Shown piece after piece: positions 8,367 through 16,297 of a stretch of 64,000 nt of DNA. The stretch is taken from the NCBI GenBank assembly GCA_023437225.1, contig JAEZGS010000011.1, positions 248,001 to 312,000 on the forward strand, given 5' to 3'. This stretch comes from Bacteroidota bacterium (lineage in GTDB: Bacteria; Bacteroidota; Bacteroidia; Chitinophagales; Chitinophagaceae). The translations under genes were made by a program, and so were the position numbers. Positions within the stretch are counted from its first letter, which is position 1, and each line of letters opens with the position of its first letter. The notes below the pieces were generated by a model. It was not told the DNA's origin, ran no database searches, and saw only the letters and a program-made list of their open reading frames with translations.

Positions 8367-9890
8367 ATGTTGCAGCAACAAGGAAAAATCTTCAACGAAC
8401 AACGAGCTTTACTGCTCCTTGTGCTGATTGCTTATGTAGCGATCGTATTTGTTGCAGGATATATGCCTCGCGGATCGGACCAGTACTGGAGTCTCGGTAA
8501 TGTGGATCGTGTGATCCATCATGATGGGCTATTTAAGACCAATAATATTTTTCCTGCCGGTATGCCGGAAGACATGTCGCTTCTTCCGCGACCATGGGTT
8601 CAGAACCGGCCGGTTGTATACCTGGTTATTGGAATCGCATGGATTGTTCGCAATGCACAATTTGCATGGCTTATCTGTAACCTTGCGTCTCTGCTTATTA
8701 CCTGTTGGCTGCTTCTTCGCACGCTGCGCATAACAGGCATCACGGGATCCGTTTCCGTGTACTCATTTTGCCTGCTGCTGCTATTCCCTTTAAATTTTTA
8801 CCTGGTGATGCAGGCATTGCCTGAGCAATTCAATCAGTTGCTGGTTATGGCTGTATTCGGGCTTTTACTTTTCAATAGAGAGAAGTATGGGCTGACCTTA
8901 CTCGCTGCAATTGTATCCGGCTTGCTGGTTTATCAGCGAGACAATTTTGTGCTGTTATTGATCCTTGCTCCTTTATACCTTTTCTTTAGTTCCTCCAGAG
9001 ACACAAGAGTTTCACATGCTTTCCTTTTCTTTTTGATCATGGGATTGATGTATATGGCGAAGCCGGTGTTGCTGCCATCACATACCATCGAACCAATTTC
9101 AATAAGTAAGATCATTAGTGAGGTGCGACCAGGCAAACACAACATGGTAAATTACCTCTATCCAAATACCCCCGATCGCCCAACCGGTGAGGTAATAAAG
9201 ATCGTTTTCTCAAAGGCTGCCAATTCATTGACCCGTCAGTTCAGTATCGATAAGAGTAATTCGGTTTTTATTTACAGCATCAACCTGTTGCTGATACCGT
9301 TTTTCATTCTGTTGTTCAGATACCGAAATCTTGATCCATTCAAACAGAAAGGTGTATTCCTTACAGGCATATTTTTCCTTATTCATCTGTTGACTATCGT
9401 CCTCTTTGAAAACCAATACCGTTTCTCAGCCGTTCTCATACCATTATTGATCCTGAATCTTGCCTGGTTAGTGGGCAGCGCGAATGACGCACGGACCAGG
9501 AAATGGTTATTTCCTGCAATCCTGTTGCTGTGTGTACTTATCGACGGTGTGATTGCCTATTCTAACAGGAAGGAAGCCAGGATCAATCAGCAGGTACTAA
9601 CAGGATATCAGGACTTACGGAAAAACGAACTTCACGGTAAACCGGTAATGGTACACTGGACCAGCGGAGAATCACTGATCGTTTCGTATGGACTGCTCCC
9701 GCAGTACTGCTATTATTTCCCAGGGGATGCACCTGCGGAAGAGCTGTTGTCTGTCGCGAAGAAACTGGGCGCTTCCCACTTTATAGTAAAACAGGGTAGT
9801 GGCATCTATAAGCAACTGAAACCACTATCCACCAAAGAACAAATCACCGAGCCTGCAAAAAAAATAACACTGCTGCAGGTAGAAAGGTAA
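8367..9890 (+). CDS. Polytopic membrane protein, possible GT-C glycosyltransferase
   Basis: A 507-residue integral membrane protein with about ten hydrophobic segments spread over residues 15-395 and a soluble C-terminal tail of about 110 residues. The first extracytoplasmic loop contains RGSDQYWS soon after helix 1, a placement reminiscent of the catalytic acidic loop of GT-C transferases. I cannot name a family with certainty. In this operon it could be a lipid-linked glycosyltransferase or the polymerase. It begins 3 bases after the phosphoglycosyl transferase and ends 10 bases before the ATP-grasp gene, so it is co-transcribed. The low-similarity fold makes structure prediction the best guide. 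Confidence 0.6.
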   Translation: MLQQQGKIFNEQRALLLLVLIAYVAIVFVAGYMPRGSDQYWSLGNVDRVIHHDGLFKTNNIFPAGMPEDMSLLPRPWVQNRPVVYLVIGIAWIVRNAQFAWLICNLASLLITCWLLLRTLRITGITGSVSVYSFCLLLLFPLNFYLVMQALPEQFNQLLVMAVFGLLLFNREKYGLTLLAAIVSGLLVYQRDNFVLLLILAPLYLFFSSSRDTRVSHAFLFFLIMGLMYMAKPVLLPSHTIEPISISKIISEVRPGKHNMVNYLYPNTPDRPTGEVIKIVFSKAANSLTRQFSIDKSNSVFIYSINLLLIPFFILLFRYRNLDPFKQKGVFLTGIFFLIHLLTIVLFENQYRFSAVLIPLLILNLAWLVGSANDARTRKWLFPAILLLCVLIDGVIAYSNRKEARINQQVLTGYQDLRKNELHGKPVMVHWTSGESLIVSYGLLPQYCYYFPGDAPAEELLSVAKKLGASHFIVKQGSGIYKQLKPLSTKEQITEPAKKITLLQVER

Positions 9891-9900
9891 ATATATACAG

Positions 9901-10866
9901 ATGAATATTTTGATCACGTCGGCAGGACAACGGGTATCGCTCGTGAGAGCTTTTCAACACGAACTTCGAAACAGGTATCCGGATGCGAAAGTTTTTACTG
10001 TTGACATGCAGCCGCAGCTAAGTCCTGCCTGTAACATTTCAGATAAATACTTTACCGTTAAGCGAGTTACGGATCCGCAGTACATTCCCGAATTACTTGA
10101 ATTATGCAGGCGTGAGAACATAAGGATGATCGTTCCAACGATCGATACCGAACTTAAAGTGCTTTCGGAAAATATTCATGTATTTGATGAAGCAGGCATT
10201 CATTGCGTGGTCAGTGCCAATGGATTCGTAAATGCCTGCAGGGATAAACGATTGATACACGACTTTTTTCAAGACCATAATATTGAAATCCCTCGCGAAG
10301 TAGATAAGACAGCACCTACGTTTCCTCTTTTCATCAAACCTTATGATGGGAGTCTGAGCGTTGATACCTATATTATCCGGTCGCAGGAAGAATTGACATC
10401 ATACCATCTGGGCAATCCGAAGTTGATGTTTATGGAATACCTCGATAAAAACGACTATGACGAGTATACCGTGGATATGTATTACGGCCGCGACCATAAG
10501 GTTAAATGCATAGTGCCCAGAAAGCGATTGCTGGTGAGGGCGGGAGAGATCAACAAAGGTCTCACCTGTAAGAACCACCTGGTGAACTACCTGCTCGAGC
10601 GACTTGGGACTATCGAGGGAGCGGTAGGATGTTTGACCACACAGGTATTCGCGGCGAAAAATACAGAAAGGGTGATTGGCATTGAAATCAACCCACGATT
10701 TGGCGGTGGATTTCCACTAAGCTATCGTGCAGGTGCTAATTATCCGGGATGGCTGATAGACGAATATTATGCGGGACACACGATCGATTATACCGATTCC
10801 TGGGAAGACAGGTTATTAATGTTACGATACGACGACGAAGTACTGGTTCATGACTATACGGCTTAA
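9901..10866 (+). CDS. ATP-grasp ligase (CarB-like)
   Basis: A 321-residue ATP-grasp protein whose N-terminal NILITSAGQRVSLVRAF and PTIDTELKVLS match the preATP-grasp domain of carbamoyl-phosphate-synthase-like ligases. The core has FPLFIKPYDGS (lysine strand) and ends with IGIEINPRFGGGFPLS, the metal-binding Asn-Pro-Arg-Phe motif. It overlaps the HAD gene downstream by 17 bases. Such ATP-grasp/HAD pairs occur in other Bacteroidota surface-glycan loci beside aminotransferases, as here. A working idea is that it attaches an acyl or aminoacyl group to the free amine made by the aminotransferase. The substrate is not visible from the sequence. Confidence 0.8.
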   Translation: MNILITSAGQRVSLVRAFQHELRNRYPDAKVFTVDMQPQLSPACNISDKYFTVKRVTDPQYIPELLELCRRENIRMIVPTIDTELKVLSENIHVFDEAGIHCVVSANGFVNACRDKRLIHDFFQDHNIEIPREVDKTAPTFPLFIKPYDGSLSVDTYIIRSQEELTSYHLGNPKLMFMEYLDKNDYDEYTVDMYYGRDHKVKCIVPRKRLLVRAGEINKGLTCKNHLVNYLLERLGTIEGAVGCLTTQVFAAKNTERVIGIEINPRFGGGFPLSYRAGANYPGWLIDEYYAGHTIDYTDSWEDRLLMLRYDDEVLVHDYTA

Positions 10867-11512
10867 CGAACGATCATTTTTTGTTTTCGACCTCGATGAC
10901 ACTTTGTTTGCGGAAATTGACTTCCTCAGATCTGCATATCGTCAAATTGCCCGTGAGCTTTCTTTGCATACAGGTGAGGACCTATATGAAGAAATGATTA
11001 CACGATATCAACGCAAAGAAAATGTCTTCGGATGGATCATTTCCAACTATGGGACGGTAGTTCCCGATTTGACAAAGGAAAGACTGTTAGAAGGCTATAG
11101 AAGTCATGCTCCGGAAATTTATTTATCAAAGGATACAAGGAAATTCTTAGACGATCTTAGGGCGCGCAACATACGGATGGGTATCATTACTGATGGTCGA
11201 AGCGTAACCCAACGCAATAAGCTAAATGCACTGGGAATAACGGATTTCTTCTGTGACATCATTATTTCGGAAGAATTTGGATCGGAAAAACCGGCTCCCG
11301 CGAATTATCTTTTTTTCCAGGACAAGTATCCCAACAGCGATTTTTATTTTGTTGGTGACAACACAGGTAAGGATTTCATAATGCCGGTGCAATTGGGTTG
11401 GACCAGTATTTGTATAAAAGATGCCGGTCAAAATATACATCGACAAAACTTTGACCTCTTACCGAAAGCTATATATCTTGTAAACTCTTATAAGGAGATT
11501 GAACTAATATGA
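10850..11512 (+). CDS. HAD-superfamily phosphatase (HAD-IA type)
   Basis: A 220-residue HAD hydrolase. Motif I is FVFDLDDTLF with nucleophile Asp14 and acid Asp16; motif II is GIITDGRS; motif III lysine lies in GSEKPAPA; motif IV is YFVGDNTGKD. The helical insertion between motif I and II is the C1 cap of the HAD-IA group. All catalytic residues are present, so it should be an active phosphatase. It starts inside the ATP-grasp gene and overlaps the aminotransferase start by 4 bases, implying a shared pathway step, perhaps dephosphorylation of the acid ligated by its partner or of a sugar intermediate. This link is inference. Confidence 0.85.
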   Translation: MTIRLNERSFFVFDLDDTLFAEIDFLRSAYRQIARELSLHTGEDLYEEMITRYQRKENVFGWIISNYGTVVPDLTKERLLEGYRSHAPEIYLSKDTRKFLDDLRARNIRMGIITDGRSVTQRNKLNALGITDFFCDIIISEEFGSEKPAPANYLFFQDKYPNSDFYFVGDNTGKDFIMPVQLGWTSICIKDAGQNIHRQNFDLLPKAIYLVNSYKEIELI

Positions 11513-12651
11513 ATAAAAAGATTTACCTCTCTTCACCTCATATGGGCGGCCGCGAACAGGAGTACGTTAACCAGGCGTTTGACACGAATTGGATTGCTCC
11601 GCTGGGCCCCAATGTGGATGGATTTGAGCTGGATCTTGAAAAATTTTTGGGGCAGTCGACCCATGTAGCCGCCCTGAGTTCCGGCACTGCGGCTTTGCAT
11701 CTTGCATTGATCCTGCTGGGAGTGCAGGCTGGTGATGAGGTCATCTGCCAATCCCTTACTTTTTCGGCTTCGGCAAATCCGATAGTATATCTCGGTGCAA
11801 CGCCTGTATTTGTAGACAGCGAAGAAAGGACATGGAATATGTCGCCCGAATTTTTGGAAGAAGCTATCAAGGCAAGGCTGATGAAAGGCAAAAAGCCAAA
11901 GGCAGTTATTGTTGTTCATCTTTATGGTATGCCCGCGGAAATGGATAAGATAGTGGAGATCTGCAGGCGTTATGAAATTCCACTTGTAGAAGATGCCGCA
12001 GAAGCGCTTGGTTCTACTTACAAAGGTCAGCCGCTTGGCACCTTTGGCACGATGAGCATCCTTTCATTCAACGGAAATAAAATTATTACTACCTCTGGTG
12101 GGGGAGCGCTCGTATCCAAAACAGAAGCTTTTATACAAAAGGCACGATTTTTGGCAACACAGGCACGCGATGCCGCACCGCATTATCAACATACTCATAT
12201 AGGTTACAATTACAGAATGAGTAATATATGTGCGGGAATCGGCAGGGGCCAAATGGAAGTGCTGCCATTGCGAGTTCAAAAAAGAAGAGCTATTTTTGAT
12301 TTTTATAAATCTGCCCTGGGTTCGAACGATTCTATTCGTTTCGTCTCTGAACCTGGTCCCGATTTTTATTCGAACAGGTGGCTGACAGCCGTATTGATCA
12401 GTGGAGAAGTGACCAGCGCCGATGTTCGGGAATGGCTTGAGAAAGACAATATAGAAGCGCGGCCGTTATGGAAGCCGATGCATTTACAACCGGTTTTTTC
12501 CGGTGCACCTTATTTCGGAAATGGCGTTAGTGACCAGTTATTTGAACAGGGACTATGCCTGCCATCGGGGTCGAACTTAACCGATGAAGAACTTTTCCGG
12601 GTAGTTGAGCAAATTAAGAAGGTAACGGAGCCTATTTCCGCTACTGTTTAA
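11509..12651 (+). CDS. DegT/DnrJ/EryC1 aminotransferase (EpsN/PglE-like)
   Basis: A 380-residue PLP-dependent sugar aminotransferase. The opening IYLSSPHMGGREQEYV and FDTNWIAPLGP is characteristic of the EpsN group. The PLP lysine is Lys191 in FNGNKIITTSGGG, and EDAAEALGS (161-169) provides the ring-stacking aspartate. It should transaminate a UDP-4-keto-6-deoxy-HexNAc to the 4-amino sugar with glutamate as donor. The PglF-like 4,6-dehydratase 220 bases downstream makes the matching substrate. No PglD/EpsM-like 4-N-acetyltransferase lies next to it. It is the only aminotransferase in the window, though the WlbA/WlbB pair also requires one. Confidence 0.88.
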   Translation: MNKKIYLSSPHMGGREQEYVNQAFDTNWIAPLGPNVDGFELDLEKFLGQSTHVAALSSGTAALHLALILLGVQAGDEVICQSLTFSASANPIVYLGATPVFVDSEERTWNMSPEFLEEAIKARLMKGKKPKAVIVVHLYGMPAEMDKIVEICRRYEIPLVEDAAEALGSTYKGQPLGTFGTMSILSFNGNKIITTSGGGALVSKTEAFIQKARFLATQARDAAPHYQHTHIGYNYRMSNICAGIGRGQMEVLPLRVQKRRAIFDFYKSALGSNDSIRFVSEPGPDFYSNRWLTAVLISGEVTSADVREWLEKDNIEARPLWKPMHLQPVFSGAPYFGNGVSDQLFEQGLCLPSGSNLTDEELFRVVEQIKKVTEPISATV

Positions 12652-12660
12652 TATATCCTG

Positions 12661-12715
12661 TTCGAATTGCATTCGCATTTAGCATTTCGCATTTAGCATT
12701 TTGCATTTCGAATTC
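12661..12715. repeat. Seven-base tandem array (GCATTTN)
   Basis: Between the aminotransferase stop (12651) and the dehydratase start (12872) lies an array with period 7: a 6-base unit GCATTC at 12669, then GCATTTA, GCATTTC, GCATTTA, GCATTTT and GCATTTC from 12675 to 12709. It is bounded by TTCGAATT on the left and CGAATTC on the right, which are near mirror complements. The same heptamer recurs on the opposite strand at 60762-60780 after parC. The rest of this 220-base gap shows no gene and no clear promoter or terminator. Confidence 0.8.
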
Positions 12716-12871
12716 AAGCCTTATCCAATTCCTCTCGAAGTCCTACCGCGTGGGCCGGTCCAATGTGACCCGGCTGCAAATCCTCATCCCTTGTTATAAG
12801 ATCCCCCTAAATCCACGATTGCCTGTGTAATTCAAATCCTATGTAGCCGATTCATCATTAACCGTTTCTTT

Positions 12872-14908
12872 ATGATTGTATCTAGCGCTACAATGAAGCA
12901 GATGCTTCTTAGCAACAAGGCAGTACCCAGGTGGGTTATTTTAATCATTGATCTCTTGATCCTTACCGGATCATTCGCATTGTCTTATTTTATTATTAAG
13001 CAGTTCGAATTCCCGGTTATTTTAAGGGGCCATTTCTTTATTTATACGGGCCTGTACATGCTTACGGCAATAGCCGTATTTTATGGGATGGGAATTCATA
13101 CCGGTCTTATCCGGTATTCGAATGCACACGACATGTTCCGCATTTTCAGCGCTGTCATGATGATCAGTCTTAGTTACCCCATCATGGTGCAGTTCGTTGC
13201 TGTAAACGTGTACGACATTCACAGCCTGAACACACTTTCTGTTCTCCTTGTAAACTTTTTCATTGCATCATCTCTCCTGATCATGTTCCGGACGGGAGTG
13301 AAAGGAATATATTATTATGTAAAGCGTATACACACTGACTCAAAAGTGCGTGTACTGATCTATGGATCCGATAATAACGCGATCCTGATCAAGAAGGCGC
13401 TGCAATCGAGCAGTAAAGACAATTTCGTGATAGTTGGTTTCATCGATACCGACAGAAACAAGGTGAATAGCTTTATCGAGCAGATCAAAGTTTATCATCT
13501 TAAAGACCTGCGCAAGCTGAAAGACAAGCGCAACGTGGAGAAACTTATTCTTATGAATGAGCAGCTCGGAAGCATCGAGAAGCAGGTGGTGATCGATGAA
13601 TGCTTGCAGACCGGCTTAAAGGTACTGACTGTTCCACCTTCTGAACAGTGGATCTATGGACGTCTAAGTTTGCGTCAGATCCAGGATCTTAAGATTGAAG
13701 ACCTTTTACAACGTGATCCGATCGTTCTCAGCAATAACAACATTACCCGTGAACTAAAAGGTAAGCGAGTACTGATCACTGGGGCAGCTGGTTCCATAGG
13801 ATCAGAGATCGTTCGCCAGGTGCTCCATTATCAGCCTTCGATGGTGATCCTTTGTGATCAGGCCGAATCTGCACTCCACGAGATTCAACTGGAAATGGAA
13901 GAGAAATTTCCCCGGGCCAACATCAAGACTTTCATTGCGAGCATTCGCGATCTTAACAGGCTTCAGCTGCCGTTCAGAGATTTTCAACCGGAGATCGTTT
14001 TTCACGCGGCCGCTTACAAACATGTGCCGATGATGGAGAATCATCCGTCGGAAGCGATCCTCACAAATGTTATCGGTACAAAAAATATCGCAGATCTGTC
14101 AGTGCTCTATAACGTTGAAAAATTTGTAATGGTGTCAACCGATAAAGCGGTGAACCCTACAAATGTGATGGGCGCTTCCAAGCGTATTGCAGAAATGTAT
14201 GTGCAGTCGCTCAACCATGCATCGGAAGTTATGTTGACCGACAGTTTGCTCGATCTTCTAAGGCCTGAGGACAAGTATCTGATCAAGAATATGCGTGCAA
14301 ACAACACACGCTTTATCACTACCAGGTTTGGTAACGTGCTCGACTCAAACGGATCAGTGATTCCAAGATTCCGATCACAGATCCAAAAAGGCGGCCCGGT
14401 TACGGTAACACATCCCGAGATTACCCGTTATTTTATGACCATTCCTGAAGCAGTTCAGTTGGTTCTTGAAGCGGGCACAATGGGTAATGGTGGAGAGGTG
14501 TTTGTTTTTGACATGGGAAGCCCCGTTAAGATCATTGACCTTGCAATGAAGATGGTACAGCTTGCAGGGCTTACCCCGGGTAAAGACATAGATATTGTAT
14601 TTACAGGATTACGCCCGGGTGAAAAGCTTTACGAAGAGCTACTGAATGAAAAAGAAACGACGATCCCAACGCATCACGAAAAGATCAAGATCGCAAAAGT
14701 GATCGAGTGTTCTTTCCATGAGATGCAAAACGATATTGAAGACCTGCATATTCTTGCAGACCAGGACGACAGCTTCGCATTGGTAAACAAAATGAAGAAC
14801 ATTGTTCCGGAGTTTGTAAGTAATAACTCACTCTACGAAGAGATCGATACTCTTCGTAAAAGAGAATTGCAGGTGTCATCCGTTAAGAAAGTGCAGGCAC
14901 TTTCCTAA
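12872..14908 (+). CDS. Membrane-anchored UDP-sugar 4,6-dehydratase (PglF/FlaA1/CapD-like)
   Basis: A 678-residue protein: four hydrophobic helices (about 20-140), a first Rossmann-like domain (about 157-260), then an SDR catalytic domain with NAD motif GAAGSIG (304-310). The active site has STDK at 422-425 and the family-specific Met433-x3-Lys437 in place of the usual Tyr-x3-Lys, which defines PglF/WbpM-type dehydratases. They convert UDP-GlcNAc to the 4-keto-6-deoxy sugar at the membrane. The product feeds the EpsN-like aminotransferase upstream. A strong terminator follows at 14944, closing the glycan locus. The 220-base gap before it suggests either read-through from the operon or its own promoter, not recognised. 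Confidence 0.93.
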   Translation: MIVSSATMKQMLLSNKAVPRWVILIIDLLILTGSFALSYFIIKQFEFPVILRGHFFIYTGLYMLTAIAVFYGMGIHTGLIRYSNAHDMFRIFSAVMMISLSYPIMVQFVAVNVYDIHSLNTLSVLLVNFFIASSLLIMFRTGVKGIYYYVKRIHTDSKVRVLIYGSDNNAILIKKALQSSSKDNFVIVGFIDTDRNKVNSFIEQIKVYHLKDLRKLKDKRNVEKLILMNEQLGSIEKQVVIDECLQTGLKVLTVPPSEQWIYGRLSLRQIQDLKIEDLLQRDPIVLSNNNITRELKGKRVLITGAAGSIGSEIVRQVLHYQPSMVILCDQAESALHEIQLEMEEKFPRANIKTFIASIRDLNRLQLPFRDFQPEIVFHAAAYKHVPMMENHPSEAILTNVIGTKNIADLSVLYNVEKFVMVSTDKAVNPTNVMGASKRIAEMYVQSLNHASEVMLTDSLLDLLRPEDKYLIKNMRANNTRFITTRFGNVLDSNGSVIPRFRSQIQKGGPVTVTHPEITRYFMTIPEAVQLVLEAGTMGNGGEVFVFDMGSPVKIIDLAMKMVQLAGLTPGKDIDIVFTGLRPGEKLYEELLNEKETTIPTHHEKIKIAKVIECSFHEMQNDIEDLHILADQDDSFALVNKMKNIVPEFVSNNSLYEEIDTLRKRELQVSSVKKVQALS

Positions 14909-14943
14909 CAGGTAGCAGCATCAGCACCTTTTGTTCAAGTGTT

Positions 14944-14968
14944 CCCCGCCCCATGGCGGGGTTTTTTT
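14944..14968 (+). terminator. Intrinsic terminator after the dehydratase
   Basis: Perfect 7-base GC stem CCCCGCC (14944-14950) with GGCGGGG (14955-14961), loop CCAT, followed by seven Ts to 14968. It lies 36 bases after the dehydratase stop and ends the glycan transcription unit. The T run directly touches an ATG at 14969. Confidence 0.93.
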
Positions 14969-14992
14969 ATGCACTCCAACAATTCTTCGATT

Positions 14993-15715
14993 ATGCGCAC
15001 GTATGTTTCTTCGAGAGTTAAGAAAGCATGGGCTTCTTTGGCACTCCTGTCCATTGAGCTGCTGGTTGTATTGGTGTTGTTTATACTTTCACTGTTTGGC
15101 TTTGTTTACCTGGTACACCGGGTGTTCAGAGTAAAAGAAAATCGCATTGACCTGGCGGCTTTCGACCTGGTCGGTCAGTTTGTGACCGACTCCAATACTG
15201 CCTTCATGAAGGCCATTACCTTTCTTGGAACACATCTGTTTCTGATACCCGCAAACCTCGCGTTGATCGGCTACTTCCTTTTCATTAAAAAGCATCGATG
15301 GTATTCGATCAAGGTACCGGTAGTTGCCATCGGAAGTGTTACTCTGATGTTGTTGCTTAAATTATTCTTCAGTCGCATCCGGCCAACCTCGCCACTACTG
15401 GAAGAGGTTAGGGGATTCAGTTTCCCCAGCGGACATGCTATGTCAAGCATGACGTTTTACGGCTTACTCATATTCCTGGCCTTCAAATATGTACCCAGAC
15501 CCATGTGGAAATGGATATTGATACTGATGTTGGGCGCACTGATATTTACCATTGGATTAAGCCGCGTTTACCTTCGGGTGCACTACGCCAGCGATGTGCT
15601 CGCGGGATTTGCAATGGGGATAGTCTGGCTTGTTATTTCTCTATGGGCTACAAGACGCATCGAAAAGACGGTTGCGCGAAACAGGGAGGTAAAAGCGATG
15701 GTAGAACAGCAGTGA
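14993..15715 (+). CDS. PAP2-family phosphatase (undecaprenyl-PP phosphatase-like)
   Basis: A 240-residue polytopic protein with about six helices and all three phosphatidic-acid-phosphatase motifs: KLFFSRIRP (K-x6-RP), PSGH, and SRVYLRVHYASD (SR-x5-H-x3-D). Family members hydrolyse lipid phosphates at the outer face of the inner membrane; recycling of undecaprenyl pyrophosphate would fit beside a glycan locus. Two starts are possible. ATG 14969 directly follows the upstream terminator T run and would put its ribosome site in the hairpin, so ATG 14993 is preferred. The stop is one base from the convergent ytxJ-like stop. Confidence 0.9.
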   Translation: MRTYVSSRVKKAWASLALLSIELLVVLVLFILSLFGFVYLVHRVFRVKENRIDLAAFDLVGQFVTDSNTAFMKAITFLGTHLFLIPANLALIGYFLFIKKHRWYSIKVPVVAIGSVTLMLLLKLFFSRIRPTSPLLEEVRGFSFPSGHAMSSMTFYGLLIFLAFKYVPRPMWKWILILMLGALIFTIGLSRVYLRVHYASDVLAGFAMGIVWLVISLWATRRIEKTVARNREVKAMVEQQ

Positions 15716-15716
15716 G

Positions 15717-16046
15717 TTATGCCGCATGCTCAGCAAGTTCATCCATTGAGATAGACAAATGGCTTTCGTCATACACGCAACGGCCGTTCCTGATAAGCAG
15801 TATTTGTGGTGATTCGTGGTAAACGTCGAAGATGTCAGCAATAGCATTAGAAACTGCCCGGTGATTGATCAGGTCAAGATAGTAGAAGTCAACGTTCTCG
15901 GGTGCCATTGACTTTTCGAGCCTGTTCTTAGCTACAGAACTGATGCTGCAGCGTATGCTGTGCTTGAAAATTACCTGTGGTTTTTCAAAAGACTTTTGTT
16001 TGATCTCTTCTAATTGTTCAACTGAACTGATCGTGATCCATTTCAT
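15717..16046 (-). CDS. ytxJ: YtxJ-type bacillithiol-system thiol protein
   Basis: A 109-residue thioredoxin-fold protein. The motif FKHSIRCSIS with Cys33 matches the conserved single-cysteine site of YtxJ (usually HSTRCxIS), and the cis-Pro region is ESPQILLI. YtxJ is thought to act as a monothiol bacilliredoxin, taking bacillithiol off protein cysteines. The bacillithiol deacetylase bshB1 occurs 20 kb away in this window (36387-37121), supporting a functioning bacillithiol system. It is convergent with the PAP2 gene, with one base between the stops. The 37-residue lipoprotein gene lies upstream on the same strand, separated by a terminator hairpin. Confidence 0.85.
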   Translation of the reverse strand: MKWITISSVEQLEEIKQKSFEKPQVIFKHSIRCSISSVAKNRLEKSMAPENVDFYYLDLINHRAVSNAIADIFDVYHESPQILLIRNGRCVYDESHLSISMDELAEHAA

Positions 16047-16081
16047 ACCTGTCGTGATTTTGCTTACCAGACGCTAATAAA

Positions 16082-16108
16082 AAAGGTTACCGTTGTATGG
16101 TAACCTTT
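16082..16108 (-). terminator. Terminator of the small lipoprotein gene
   Basis: Perfect 10-base stem AAAGGTTACC (16082-16091) and GGTAACCTTT (16099-16108) with a 7-base loop. Read on the minus strand the right arm runs into TTTTTATTAG, giving an intrinsic terminator 20 bases after the stop at 16128 and about 35 bases before the YtxJ start. Confidence 0.85.
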
Positions 16109-16127
16109 GCAAACAATGTGCAATAAA

Positions 16128-16241
16128 TTATTTTCCATATCCAACATAACCTTTGTTCATATGACAGCCTTTCTGGGCGGTACATGAACCGAGGGATAAT
16201 GCAGTTACAACAATAAACAGGATTGCCAGAATCGTTTTCAT
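16128..16241 (-). CDS. Small lipoprotein, 37 residues
   Basis: A very short but well-formed gene: ATG at 16241-16239, TAA at 16130-16128. The product starts MKTILAILFIVVTALSLGSC, a complete lipoprotein signal with lipobox LGSC (Cys20), and the mature part is only 18 residues (CTAQKGCHMNKGYVGYGK), with a second cysteine and a glycine/tyrosine-rich end. It has its own perfect terminator downstream and an operator-like palindrome upstream, so it is an independent transcription unit. The mature peptide would be anchored in a membrane facing the periplasm or surface. Function is unknown. Proximity to YtxJ and the free cysteine hint at a thiol or envelope-stress link, which is only a guess. Confidence 0.78.
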   Translation of the reverse strand: MKTILAILFIVVTALSLGSCTAQKGCHMNKGYVGYGK

Positions 16242-16271
16242 TTTGTGGTATTTAAGTTACAGAATGTTGTT

Positions 16272-16297
16272 CTGGTCATTCAAAGGAAATTGACCAG
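16272..16297. promoter_or_regulatory. Operator-like palindrome over a -7-like element
   Basis: Perfect inverted repeat CTGGTCA (16272-16278) and TGACCAG (16291-16297) with a 12-base spacer, 31 bases upstream of the small lipoprotein ATG. On the minus strand the spacer contains TTCCTTTG, one mismatch from the TAnnTTTG element. A dimeric regulator bound here would cover the promoter. No T run follows, so a terminator is unlikely. Confidence 0.45.

Noticed and set aside
12720..12871. Possible hidden small gene or promoter between the heptamer array and the dehydratase
   Set aside because: No frame with coding character and no -7 match on the plus strand.
14939..14968. Upstream start of the PAP2 frame (MFPAPWRGFF...)
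   Set aside because: These codons are formed by the terminator stem and T run; ribosomes would have to start before or inside the hairpin.
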